A stretch of 6,645 bases of DNA from Ferrithrix thermotolerans DSM 19514 (GCA_945860575.1 CAMAQQ010000070.1:1-6645); one strand, 5' to 3'. Numbered from the stretch's first letter, positions 1 through 6,583 are shown. Translations and numbers: made by a program. The notes: generated from the letters alone by a model not told the origin.

Positions 1-900
1 CCTAAAATTGGTCGCACGGCTTTGACTGCGATGCTCAACCCTGAAGGCAAAATCGTAGGCGAGTTCTCTGTCTCTCGCATCGGCGACGAAGAATTCTTTT
101 TATTCGGATCTCAAGCCGCCGAAGTTCACCACCCGCGTTGGTTCTTGGCACACCTGCCAAAGAACTCACAAATTCGTTTTGAGACACTCGCACTTTCGAT
201 GGTCGGCCTCACTGTTGCAGGTCCGCGATCTCGTGATGTGTTGCAAAAACTCACCAGTACATCGCTCGCTACGAAAGATTTCTCATTTATGAGTTTCCGC
301 CGAGTCAACATCGGCAATGCACCGGTTTGGTTGTCGCGCATGACATACACCGGTGACCTCGGCTACGAAATTTGGATCGCCCCTGAATATCAGCGCTATC
401 TGTTCGACCTAATTTGGGATGCGGGCAAAGAGTTTGATATGCGTCTATTCGGTTTTAGGGCTTTGATCACGATGCGCCTTGAAAAGAACTTTGGCACTTG
501 GTTCAGAGAATACAGACCGATCTATACGCCACTAGAAGCAGGCATGGACCGCGCCTTGAAGTTCGACCACGAGTTCATCGGTTGCGCCGCTGTTGAAGCC
601 GAAATGAAAACTGGTCCGGCCCGCAAACTCGTGATGTTCACAGTCGATGTAGACAAAGATCGACCTGCAGATGTGATTGGTGACGAACCTGTGTTTCACG
701 ACGGCAAAGTTGTCGGATGGATAACCAGCGGTGGCTATGCCCACTACAGCGGCGTGTCTCTGGCAATGGGCTACGTACCAGCCGAACTCGCAAACGCTGG
801 CACAAAAGGTTTTGAAATTGAGATTATTGGCAAAATGCGACCAGCATCACTGCAACTTGAACCTGTGCTCGATCCATCTGGTTCGCGCATGCGCATATAA
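1..900 (+). CDS. GcvT-like aminomethyltransferase domain protein, probable C-terminal part of a dimethylglycine/sarcosine dehydrogenase-like enzyme (5' partial)
   Basis: The reading frame is open from base 1 to a TAA at 898-900 and gives 299 residues; the true start lies outside the window. A TTG at 22 is in frame but falls inside conserved sequence, so I do not take it as the start. Residues about 1-190 match the GCV_T folate-binding domain: an MLN-x-x-G motif near residues 11-16, MTYTGDLGYE near 114-123, then an R-x-E-K segment followed by FGTWFREYRPIYTPLEAG. The last block is typical of dimethylglycine dehydrogenase-like proteins rather than stand-alone GcvT. Residues about 200-295 match GCV_T_C, with ITSGGYAHYSG and a DPSGSRMR-type tail. 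In this family an N-terminal FAD domain oxidises an N-methyl amine, and this half passes the one-carbon unit to tetrahydrofolate. The usual aspartate in the folate-site segment appears to be Glu (residue 21). The gene converges on the ABC operon and is not co-transcribed with it. A stand-alone GcvT paralogue remains possible because the N-terminus is unseen. Confidence 0.8.
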   Translation, partial: PKIGRTALTAMLNPEGKIVGEFSVSRIGDEEFFLFGSQAAEVHHPRWFLAHLPKNSQIRFETLALSMVGLTVAGPRSRDVLQKLTSTSLATKDFSFMSFRRVNIGNAPVWLSRMTYTGDLGYEIWIAPEYQRYLFDLIWDAGKEFDMRLFGFRALITMRLEKNFGTWFREYRPIYTPLEAGMDRALKFDHEFIGCAAVEAEMKTGPARKLVMFTVDVDKDRPADVIGDEPVFHDGKVVGWITSGGYAHYSGVSLAMGYVPAELANAGTKGFEIEIIGKMRPASLQLEPVLDPSGSRMRI

Positions 901-955
901 CCGCAATCGCCGCCGCCCGATACTTCACACCGCCGCGCGTAACCGCGCCAGCGAA
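901..955. other. Convergent intergenic junction, GC-rich, with a small hairpin
   Basis: This 55-base gap separates two genes that end towards each other. It is about 71% G+C (39 of 55 counted), clearly above the flanking genes. The hairpin GCGCG-TAAC-CGCGC (935-948) has a 5-bp all-GC stem and a 4-base loop. Being symmetrical it could slow polymerase from both sides, but no T-run follows on either strand, so it is not a canonical intrinsic terminator. CCGCCGC occurs twice, at 910-916 and 930-936. A 10-bp palindrome, GCGCATGCGC, lies just before the gap at 885-894, inside the last codons of the plus-strand gene. Termination here is inferred from gene orientation only. Confidence 0.35.
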
Positions 956-2983
956 TTAGCTTTGCAGTTGCTTCAGTTTCGCCACTGGAATGTGGCAGCG
1001 CATAAAGTGACCAGGTTCGACCTCGGTCAAGTTCGGTTCTTCGGTTTCGCAAAGTGTCTCGTAACCCGAACCTGCCTTGCGCGGGCATCGCGGGTTCAAC
1101 ACACAACCACTTGGTGGATTACTTGGGCTCGGCACCACACCCGTCAATGGAATGCGCTTGCGAATCGAACCATCGAAGTTCGGCACCGATGACAACAACG
1201 CTTCGGTATACGGATGAAACGGGCCGTTAAAAACGCGCTGCGATGAGCCAAACTCAACTACACGACCCAGATAAAGCACTGCAATGCGATCAGAGATGTA
1301 TCGCACCACACCTAAGTCGTGTGAGATAAAAATGAAACTTGTTTTGTCTTGTTTCTGTAAGTCAACTAGCAGATTCAAAATCGCCGCTTGCACCGAAACA
1401 TCCAAAGCCGAAGTTGGCTCGTCACAAACAACTATCTGCGGAGCACCCGCAAACGCCCGCGAGATCGCCACGCGCTGTTTCAAACCACCCGACAACTGCA
1501 CTGGTCGCGCACTATGCAACGTCGCCTCAACGCGCATGCCCGAAAGCAACTCGTGTGCTCGGTCGATTGACTCAGAAACACTGAAACTTCGCAAACGCTC
1601 TACGGCACGACCAACAATTCGGGTCACACTATGACGTCGGTTCAAAGCTTGATCTGGGTTCTGAAACACGATCTGCATCGCACCAACATCGTGCACATCA
1701 CGTCGATTCAAAGTCTTGGCCAGACCTTTGCCGTCAAGGCTTACAACGCCACCCTCTTCGGGGGCAGTTAACCCGAGCACAAGTTTGGCAATCGTAGTTT
1801 TACCTGAGCCCGACTCGCCAACTAAACCGAGAGTTTCGCCGACGCCAAGCGTCAACGACACGTCGTTGATCACGCGCACTTGATGCCCGTCTTGTGTGAA
1901 GACTTTCGACAAGTGACTGACATTCAACAATGTTTCGCCAACCTCATGTGCAGTGGTCGCACTTTGCGATGCGAACTCAATCTGCTCAGCCGATCGCGGC
2001 AACGAACTGGCTTTGTCACTAAGAAAGCATCTCGCCACATGATTGCCTTTGATCGTCACCATCTGTGGTTGTGAGCTCTGGCACTTATCTTCGGCTAACG
2101 CGCAACGAGCGGCGAAAACACAACCGTCAAATTTTGTGCCAAGTGCCGGCGGTGTACCCGGAATCGTGTCGAGTCGATCAGTGCTCTTATGCAAGCCACC
2201 ACGCGGAATGCATCGCAACAACCCAACCGTATAAGGATGACTCGGATTGTTGAACAAGTCGGCTGTCGCGCCCTGCTCAACCAAAGCGCCCGCATAAAGC
2301 ACACCCACGCGATCACACATATGGCGAATCACCCCGAGGTTGTGGCTAATAAATAAGACGGCAGTGCCAGTATCTCGACGCAATTCACGAACTAGGTCAA
2401 GAACTTCGGCTTCAACGGTTGCATCCAAACCAGTCGTTGGTTCATCCATTACTAATAGTCGTGGATTCGAAGCCAGAGCCATCGCAATAACAACGCGTTG
2501 CGCCATGCCTCCCGACAACTGGTGCGCATAGCGTCGCAAAACTTGAATCGGGTCGGCGATTTGCACCCTGGTCAAGGCTTGCTCTGCCATCGCTAACGCA
2601 TCAGATTTTGACACGCCATTAAGTTGAAAAACTTCTGCAACTTGATCGCCGACGCGAATTGTCGGGTTAAGTGCGGTCGCTGGGTTTTGATAAACCATTG
2701 AAATTGCCGAACGGCGCAGGTCAGAAACCTGCCCATCGCTCATGTCGACAATATTGTTACCTTCAAAAAGAATTGATCCACCGGTGATTTTGCCGTTACG
2801 TGGCAAATACCGCATTGCTGCAAACGCAGCGGTCGACTTGCCACAACCTGATTCACCTACCAAGCCATAGGCCTCACCAGGCGCAATCGAAAACGAGACA
2901 TCACGCAAAACCTGACGGTCAATACCGCGCACGGTGTATGCAACTTCTAAGTTGCGTAGCTCAAGTGTTGGTGTCTCGCTCAT
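956..2983 (-). CDS. Fused double ATP-binding protein of a peptide-type ABC importer (DppD-DppF/GsiA-like)
   Basis: This 675-residue protein carries both ATPases of an oligopeptide/dipeptide-family importer on one chain, and so would energise the DppB/DppC channel from the cytoplasmic face. Domain 1 has Walker A GESGCGKST (43-51), Q-loop Gln99, signature LSGGM (156-160), Walker B ending DEPT (Glu181) and H-loop His214. Domain 2 has Walker A GESGSGKTT (389-397), Gln441, signature LSGGL (497-501), DEPT (Glu522) and His555. Both sites look intact. Each domain is followed by an oligo_HPY-type tail beginning HPYT (249-252 and 590-593) and a four-cysteine motif (Cys288/294/301/319 and Cys627/633/645/663), a pattern linked to an iron-sulfur cluster in related peptide permeases. 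The length fits fused GsiA/YejF-type proteins. The ATG overlaps the preceding TGA by 4 bases, and a GAGGTG SD lies 8 bases upstream. The substrate cannot be read from the sequence. Confidence 0.95.
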   Translation of the reverse strand: MSETPTLELRNLEVAYTVRGIDRQVLRDVSFSIAPGEAYGLVGESGCGKSTAAFAAMRYLPRNGKITGGSILFEGNNIVDMSDGQVSDLRRSAISMVYQNPATALNPTIRVGDQVAEVFQLNGVSKSDALAMAEQALTRVQIADPIQVLRRYAHQLSGGMAQRVVIAMALASNPRLLVMDEPTTGLDATVEAEVLDLVRELRRDTGTAVLFISHNLGVIRHMCDRVGVLYAGALVEQGATADLFNNPSHPYTVGLLRCIPRGGLHKSTDRLDTIPGTPPALGTKFDGCVFAARCALAEDKCQSSQPQMVTIKGNHVARCFLSDKASSLPRSAEQIEFASQSATTAHEVGETLLNVSHLSKVFTQDGHQVRVINDVSLTLGVGETLGLVGESGSGKTTIAKLVLGLTAPEEGGVVSLDGKGLAKTLNRRDVHDVGAMQIVFQNPDQALNRRHSVTRIVGRAVERLRSFSVSESIDRAHELLSGMRVEATLHSARPVQLSGGLKQRVAISRAFAGAPQIVVCDEPTSALDVSVQAAILNLLVDLQKQDKTSFIFISHDLGVVRYISDRIAVLYLGRVVEFGSSQRVFNGPFHPYTEALLSSVPNFDGSIRKRIPLTGVVPSPSNPPSGCVLNPRCPRKAGSGYETLCETEEPNLTEVEPGHFMRCHIPVAKLKQLQS

Positions 2984-3864
2984 ATTTCGAACACCTCGAG
3001 CAAACTGTCTGAGATCAAATTGACGCTAACTGCTAACGAAGCAATCGCCAATGCAGGAAACGCTGTCGCCCACCAAACATTGGCGTAAATACTTCCCCAG
3101 TTTTCGGCGATTTGCGAACCCCAGTTTGGTGAACCATATTCAACACCAGCGCCCAAAAACGAGAGTGTCGCAATCGCAAAAATTGCGTAACCAAGTCGGA
3201 CGGTAAATTCGACGATTATCGGCGGCAAGACATTCGGCAAAATTTCACGGAACAAAATGTGCGGTGTTCGCTCGGTGCGTAATCTCGCTGCCGCGACATA
3301 CTCAAGTTCTGATTCGCCCAATACGGCAGCACGCACGGTGCGACCAATGTTTGGGGTGAAAACAAATCCAATAACAATCACCGTCAAAGTTGGTGAACGA
3401 CCTTCAAGTGCCGCGATCGCCAACAACGCAATAATCAGTACGGGTATGGCCGAAATGGCTTCGATCAATCGCATCACGATCATGTCAAACTTGCCTTTGA
3501 AGTAGCCAGCGGCAAGACCCAGTGCAGTACCAACCACCGTGCCGAGCGCCGTCGCAGTAAACGACATCACAACAATCAATCGCGTACCAAGAATTACTCG
3601 CGATAAGACATCTTGACCGTTGGCGTCGGTACCAAACCAGTATTTTAATGATGGTCCGACCGAGACATATTCAAAATCTTGATCAGAAGCGCCACGCGGT
3701 GCAATCAAGTTGCCAAAAATTGCCAAGATAACCCAAAATGCCAGAATCACTGCTCCGACCAAAAATGTTTTGTTACGCAACACCAATTGCATGCGCTCAC
3801 GACGAATCTGTTGACGCTCGGCATTTGATCGCTCGGCAAGGCTGCTTAGTTTTTTTTCGGTCAT
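2980..3864 (-). CDS. DppC/OppC-type ABC importer permease
   Basis: This 294-residue integral membrane protein is the second half of the transmembrane channel and partners the DppB-type subunit encoded just upstream. A charged cytoplasmic N-terminus (1-30) leads into the first membrane segment (about 34-55), as in the OppC_N region. The family motif NGQDVLSRV is at 82-90. Further hydrophobic segments lie near 95-120, 128-152, 160-180, 210-236 and 266-288, giving a typical BPD_transp_1 layout and normal family length. The cytoplasmic EAA coupling loop is at about 184-212 and ends in FREILPN, but its usually conserved Gly is replaced by Thr197. The start is well supported: SD AGAAGG lies 7 bases upstream, and the ATG overlaps the TGA of the preceding permease by 4 bases. 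Its own TGA overlaps the ATPase start in the same way. Substrate unknown. Confidence 0.95.
   Translation of the reverse strand: MTEKKLSSLAERSNAERQQIRRERMQLVLRNKTFLVGAVILAFWVILAIFGNLIAPRGASDQDFEYVSVGPSLKYWFGTDANGQDVLSRVILGTRLIVVMSFTATALGTVVGTALGLAAGYFKGKFDMIVMRLIEAISAIPVLIIALLAIAALEGRSPTLTVIVIGFVFTPNIGRTVRAAVLGESELEYVAAARLRTERTPHILFREILPNVLPPIIVEFTVRLGYAIFAIATLSFLGAGVEYGSPNWGSQIAENWGSIYANVWWATAFPALAIASLAVSVNLISDSLLEVFEI
2992..2997 (-). promoter_or_regulatory. Shine-Dalgarno for the fused ATPase gene
   Basis: GAGGTG on the minus strand lies 8 bases before the ATG at 2983. It sits inside the last codons of the upstream permease gene, so the ribosome finishing the permease covers or exposes this site. 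That fits coupled translation through the ATGA overlap and fixes the start choice. Confidence 0.65.
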
Positions 3865-4817
3865 TCAGAAACCTTCTGTCGAATTCTTGGGTTCAATAAT
3901 GCAAATAAAATATCGGCAATCAATTGAAAGCCGACGATAACGAGACTCGAGATAATCACACCAGATTGCAGCACGGCGTAGTCGCGCGCATCGACCGCGC
4001 CCTTTAAAATCGTCCCGAAACCTGGATAATTGAATACGATCTCAACGGCGATCAACCCGCCAATCAGATATGGCACTTGCGAGGCGATAACCGCAATCGT
4101 CGGCAATAACGCATTTCGTAACACATGTTTGGTGACTGCCTTTTTTCGACTAAGGCCTTTCAGTACGGCCGTGCGCATATAGTCGCTCTCAAGCGCTTCG
4201 ATTACTCCCGCGCGAGCGATTCTCGCAATGTAACCAAACAAAACCAGCAACAGTGAGATTGATGGCAAAATCAAGTGCCATATTTGATTCAATACACCTC
4301 TATTACCTTCTTCTGGAAACGCGGTCACCGGAAAGATCTGAAATGTCACGCCAACCGTCAATACAAGCACGATCGCCCAAACAAACTCAGGGATAACCGC
4401 CGCTGAGAGTCCGCCAACGGTGATGACGCGGTCAATTTTTTTACCGCGATTCATCGCTGCGATAACGCCACCGAAAATGCTGATTGGCACGATCAGAAAG
4501 AACGCCACCCCAGCCAACTTTGATGAATAGCCGATTGCCGGCAGTAACAAGTCAGCTACAGGACCGCGATATTGCATTGATGTACCAAGATCGCCCTGTA
4601 GGAGGTCTTTGATCCAAATAAACAACTGCGAAAGAAGTGGCTTGTCGAGCCCAAAAACACGCCTGAACTCAACTAGATCTTCTTCAGTTGCACCGCGACC
4701 CAAATACTGGCGGGCCACATTGCCAGGCAAAATATGTGTCAAGAAAAACACGATCACAGCCACCAAAAAAACGGTAATGACCGACAATCCAAGTCTCTTT
4801 AAAATGTACTGCTTCAT
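3861..4817 (-). CDS. DppB/OppB-type ABC importer permease
   Basis: This 318-residue membrane protein forms one half of the import channel. It opens with the family-typical MKQYILKRLG, followed by membrane segment 1 (about 11-29) and LPGN at 30-33. The extracytoplasmic loop contains the GLDKPLLSQ and GDLGTS motifs (56-64, 75-80). Later hydrophobic segments lie near 98-121, 131-157, 181-202, 238-262 and 285-308. The EAA coupling loop (about 205-240) retains the conserved glycine (AVLKGLS, Gly221) and ends in RNALLP. The C-terminus carries the common LNPRIR motif (308-313). The gene is first of the tightly packed permease/ATPase part of the operon and is separated from the binding-protein gene by a terminator and a putative promoter. 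Unlike the two genes downstream it has no good SD, and the predicted transcription start is only about five bases before the ATG, so it may be translated from a leaderless message. Substrate is not determinable from sequence. Confidence 0.95.
   Translation of the reverse strand: MKQYILKRLGLSVITVFLVAVIVFFLTHILPGNVARQYLGRGATEEDLVEFRRVFGLDKPLLSQLFIWIKDLLQGDLGTSMQYRGPVADLLLPAIGYSSKLAGVAFFLIVPISIFGGVIAAMNRGKKIDRVITVGGLSAAVIPEFVWAIVLVLTVGVTFQIFPVTAFPEEGNRGVLNQIWHLILPSISLLLVLFGYIARIARAGVIEALESDYMRTAVLKGLSRKKAVTKHVLRNALLPTIAVIASQVPYLIGGLIAVEIVFNYPGFGTILKGAVDARDYAVLQSGVIISSLVIVGFQLIADILFALLNPRIRQKVSE
3872..3877 (-). promoter_or_regulatory. Shine-Dalgarno for the DppC-type permease
   Basis: AGAAGG on the minus strand lies 7 bases before the ATG at 3864, within the final codons of the DppB-type gene. 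Together with the ATGA overlap it supports both the start choice and translational coupling. Confidence 0.6.
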
Positions 4818-4828
4818 GACTCTAAGAG

Positions 4829-4857
4829 TTTATAATCAGCACCCGTTATTGAGACAA
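4829..4857 (-). promoter_or_regulatory. Putative sigma70-type promoter for the permease/ATPase genes
   Basis: On the minus strand, TTGTCT (4857-4852, 4 of 6 to TTGACA) is followed by exactly 17 bases and then TATAAA (4834-4829, 5 of 6 to TATAAT). Only 11 bases separate the -10 box from the ATG at 4817, so a start about 7 bases past the box would leave a leader of roughly 5 bases. The pair lies just downstream of the terminator after the binding-protein gene, where a separate promoter for the permeases would be expected. This is a motif match only. Confidence 0.5.
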
Positions 4858-4864
4858 TCGGCAC

Positions 4865-4899
4865 AAAGAAAAAGAGCCAGGGCTTTTTGCCCTGACTCT
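4865..4899 (-). terminator. Rho-independent terminator between the binding-protein and permease genes (likely attenuating)
   Basis: Read on the minus strand, AGAGTCAGGGC (4899-4889), loop AAAAA (4888-4884) and GCCCTGGCTCT (4883-4873) form an 11-bp stem. It is followed directly by TTTTCTTT (4872-4865). The one non-Watson-Crick position is a U-G wobble in minus-strand RNA but would be a C-A mismatch in plus-strand RNA, so the structure is built for the minus direction. It starts 33 bases after the SBP stop codon. Partial read-through would lower permease and ATPase expression relative to the binding protein. Confidence 0.85.
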
Positions 4900-4915
4900 C
4901 TTCTCTTAAGTTTTA

Positions 4916-4929
4916 ATTTAATATTAAAT
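4916..4929. repeat. 14-bp perfect AT-only palindrome just after the binding-protein stop codon
   Basis: ATTTAAT followed by its exact reverse complement ATTAAAT, with no spacer, ends two bases after the SBP TAA (4934-4932) in transcription order. As RNA it would be a weak AU stem. As DNA it could be a protein-binding site or simply an AT-rich linker. It lies upstream of the terminator, so an operator role for the downstream promoter would be indirect. Function unknown. Confidence 0.4.
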
Positions 4930-4931
4930 GA

Positions 4932-6572
4932 TTATTTTGCGGTACGAGCGTCGTATTGACCCATTCCGTTAACAACCATGCCGGTCAATGACTTTCGACC
5001 TGCAGTAATCAAGTTTGAAGTGTAAGCAAGGATGTAAGGAGTTTCGTCGAGCGAAGCTACTTGAATCTTCTTGCTTGCCTTTTTCTTGGCGGCAGGTGTG
5101 AGTGCCTGCAAGTACTCATCGATTGCTGCGTCCATTACGCGACTGTCAAGCATTGCACCGCTCCAGTCACCTGTTGAACGCCACTCTCGCATCAAGTACT
5201 GGTCTGGAACACCACGACCTGCCCAGTCAACGATTCCCAAGTTCGATGCCAACCATGAGTGGTTGTCGAATTGGTTCACTTTGCCAGGCTTCGATGGGTA
5301 CGGATCGTATGTGTAGTACACAGCCGAACCACCATCTGAACCGTCAATGAACAAGTTCACCTTGATACCGATTTTTGCAAACGAAGTCTTGATGAGTTTT
5401 GCGTACTTGTTGATGTCGTCACGAGCCCAAGTTGACAAGTCAACTTTGAAACCGTTTGGCACACCTGCTTCTTTCATCAATTCTTTCGCCCTTGCGATAT
5501 CCATCTTGCGCTGTGGCACCGATTTATCTGCAGTGTTGTAAGGATCCATGACGCTGTCGTTACCGACGATGCCACCAATGCCTTTCATAATGCCCGATAC
5601 ATAACCTGGACGGTCAATTGTCAAAGCGGCTGCTTCGCGAATTCGCTTGTCCTGGAATGGACCAAAGTTCGTTCGCATGTGCACGTGTGCAAAGCCGGCT
5701 CCGGCAGGCAACGTGTTAATCGTGAACTTTGATTTGTCAAGCGTCAGAGCGTCTGCTGCTTCCATTGCACCGATGTAGTCAAGTTTGCCTGTCTTCAATA
5801 GAGGCACCGCAGTTGCTGCGGAGACGAATTGAACCAACTCAACTTTGTTGTATGCAGGACTGAACTTTGAATCCCAGTAGTACGGGTTCTTCTCATAGAC
5901 CGTGATTTCAGTTGGCGTGTGGCTAACCATCTTCCATGGTCCGGCCGAAATCATTGTCTTTTCCCAACCTGCACCACCGAAGGCCTTGTTCTTGATAATG
6001 CACATTCCGTAGCAAGCTGAAGAAACGAAATACGGGAAGTTTCCGTTTGGTTGCAACAAGTTGAACTGCACTGTGTTCGCATCAACTTTTACGACACCCT
6101 TTGCATCAAGAATGTTGTCGTAGTTGCCCTTGCTTCGTGAAATACCCTTTGTGATTGTCTTGTCGAAAATCGAAGTGTATGTATAAACGACGTCGTCAGC
6201 AGTAAGCGCTGTGCCGTCGTTGAACTTTACTCCTGCACGAATTTTGAAGACCCACTGTTTTGCATCTGCTGATGATGTCCATGACTCAGCAATGCGTGGC
6301 TCGAGTTTGCCGTTTGGCAACTGCCAAGTCAGCCACTCGCCAACCATGCTCAATGCGAAAAGACTTCCGCCTGAAGTTTCCCATGGTGCGATTACGTGCT
6401 CTTGCTTGCCCGAAGCCAAGCGAAGCGTTGTTGACGCTGCACCTGCTGATGATCCTCCGACCATCTGCGCAAGTGGTATTGCTACACCAGTTGCTGCTGC
6501 TGCCTGAATGAAATGACGTCGCGACAAACCTTTCGTCGAAACTTCATTTGAAGTTTGCTCAATTGTTGACAT
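4932..6572 (-). CDS. Tat-exported family 5 extracellular solute-binding protein of a peptide-type ABC importer
   Basis: This 546-residue receptor should bind substrate outside the membrane and hand it to the DppB/DppC channel. The N-terminus has a twin-arginine signal: SRRHFIQ (17-23), a hydrophobic stretch (about 24-39) and a signal-peptidase-I-like AGA site at 43-45. There is no lipobox cysteine, so it is not an evident lipoprotein. The SBP_bac_5 signature is clear around 94-135 (AESWTSSAD, RAGVKFNDGTALTADDVVY). Further family features are SAGPWKMV (209-216), FQDKRIREAAALTIDR (306-321) and DWAGRGVPDQYL (449-460). A Cx3C pair (Cys187, Cys191) is unusual for the region. The family covers peptides, nickel, opines and other small solutes, and the residues do not tell me which. 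The start is the ATG at 6572, preceded by AAGGGG at 5 bases. A longer form from a GTG at 6626 would put 18 extra residues ahead of the Tat signal and lacks support. Confidence 0.95.
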   Translation of the reverse strand: MSTIEQTSNEVSTKGLSRRHFIQAAAATGVAIPLAQMVGGSSAGAASTTLRLASGKQEHVIAPWETSGGSLFALSMVGEWLTWQLPNGKLEPRIAESWTSSADAKQWVFKIRAGVKFNDGTALTADDVVYTYTSIFDKTITKGISRSKGNYDNILDAKGVVKVDANTVQFNLLQPNGNFPYFVSSACYGMCIIKNKAFGGAGWEKTMISAGPWKMVSHTPTEITVYEKNPYYWDSKFSPAYNKVELVQFVSAATAVPLLKTGKLDYIGAMEAADALTLDKSKFTINTLPAGAGFAHVHMRTNFGPFQDKRIREAAALTIDRPGYVSGIMKGIGGIVGNDSVMDPYNTADKSVPQRKMDIARAKELMKEAGVPNGFKVDLSTWARDDINKYAKLIKTSFAKIGIKVNLFIDGSDGGSAVYYTYDPYPSKPGKVNQFDNHSWLASNLGIVDWAGRGVPDQYLMREWRSTGDWSGAMLDSRVMDAAIDEYLQALTPAAKKKASKKIQVASLDETPYILAYTSNLITAGRKSLTGMVVNGMGQYDARTAK

Positions 6573-6577
6573 TTTTT

Positions 6578-6583
6578 CCCCTT
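6578..6583 (-). promoter_or_regulatory. Shine-Dalgarno deciding the binding-protein start
   Basis: AAGGGG on the minus strand, separated by five A residues from the ATG at 6572. It selects this start over the in-frame upstream GTG at 6626 and places the Tat motif at residue 17, a normal position. Confidence 0.7.

Noticed and set aside
22..900. Complete plus-strand gene starting at TTG 22
   Set aside because: Sequence before position 22 is already conserved family sequence in the same frame (K-I-G-R preceding the MLN motif), so the gene is truncated at the window edge.
731..1192. 153-aa plus-strand reading frame spanning the end of the GcvT-like gene and the ATPase gene
   Set aside because: It overlaps two well-supported genes in other frames, has no recognisable domain and shows the Arg/His/Thr-rich composition of an antisense shadow.
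956..2983. Possible frameshifted merger of two separate ATPase genes
   Set aside because: The 675-residue frame is continuous, both ATPase domains keep all motifs and the linker is plausible; fused double ATPases are a known architecture in this transporter family.
4831..4836. Exact TATAAT on the plus strand in the operon gap
   Set aside because: It overlaps the minus-strand TATAAA box because the sequence is nearly self-complementary. No -35-like hexamer lies 16-18 bases upstream on the plus strand, and no plus-strand gene follows.
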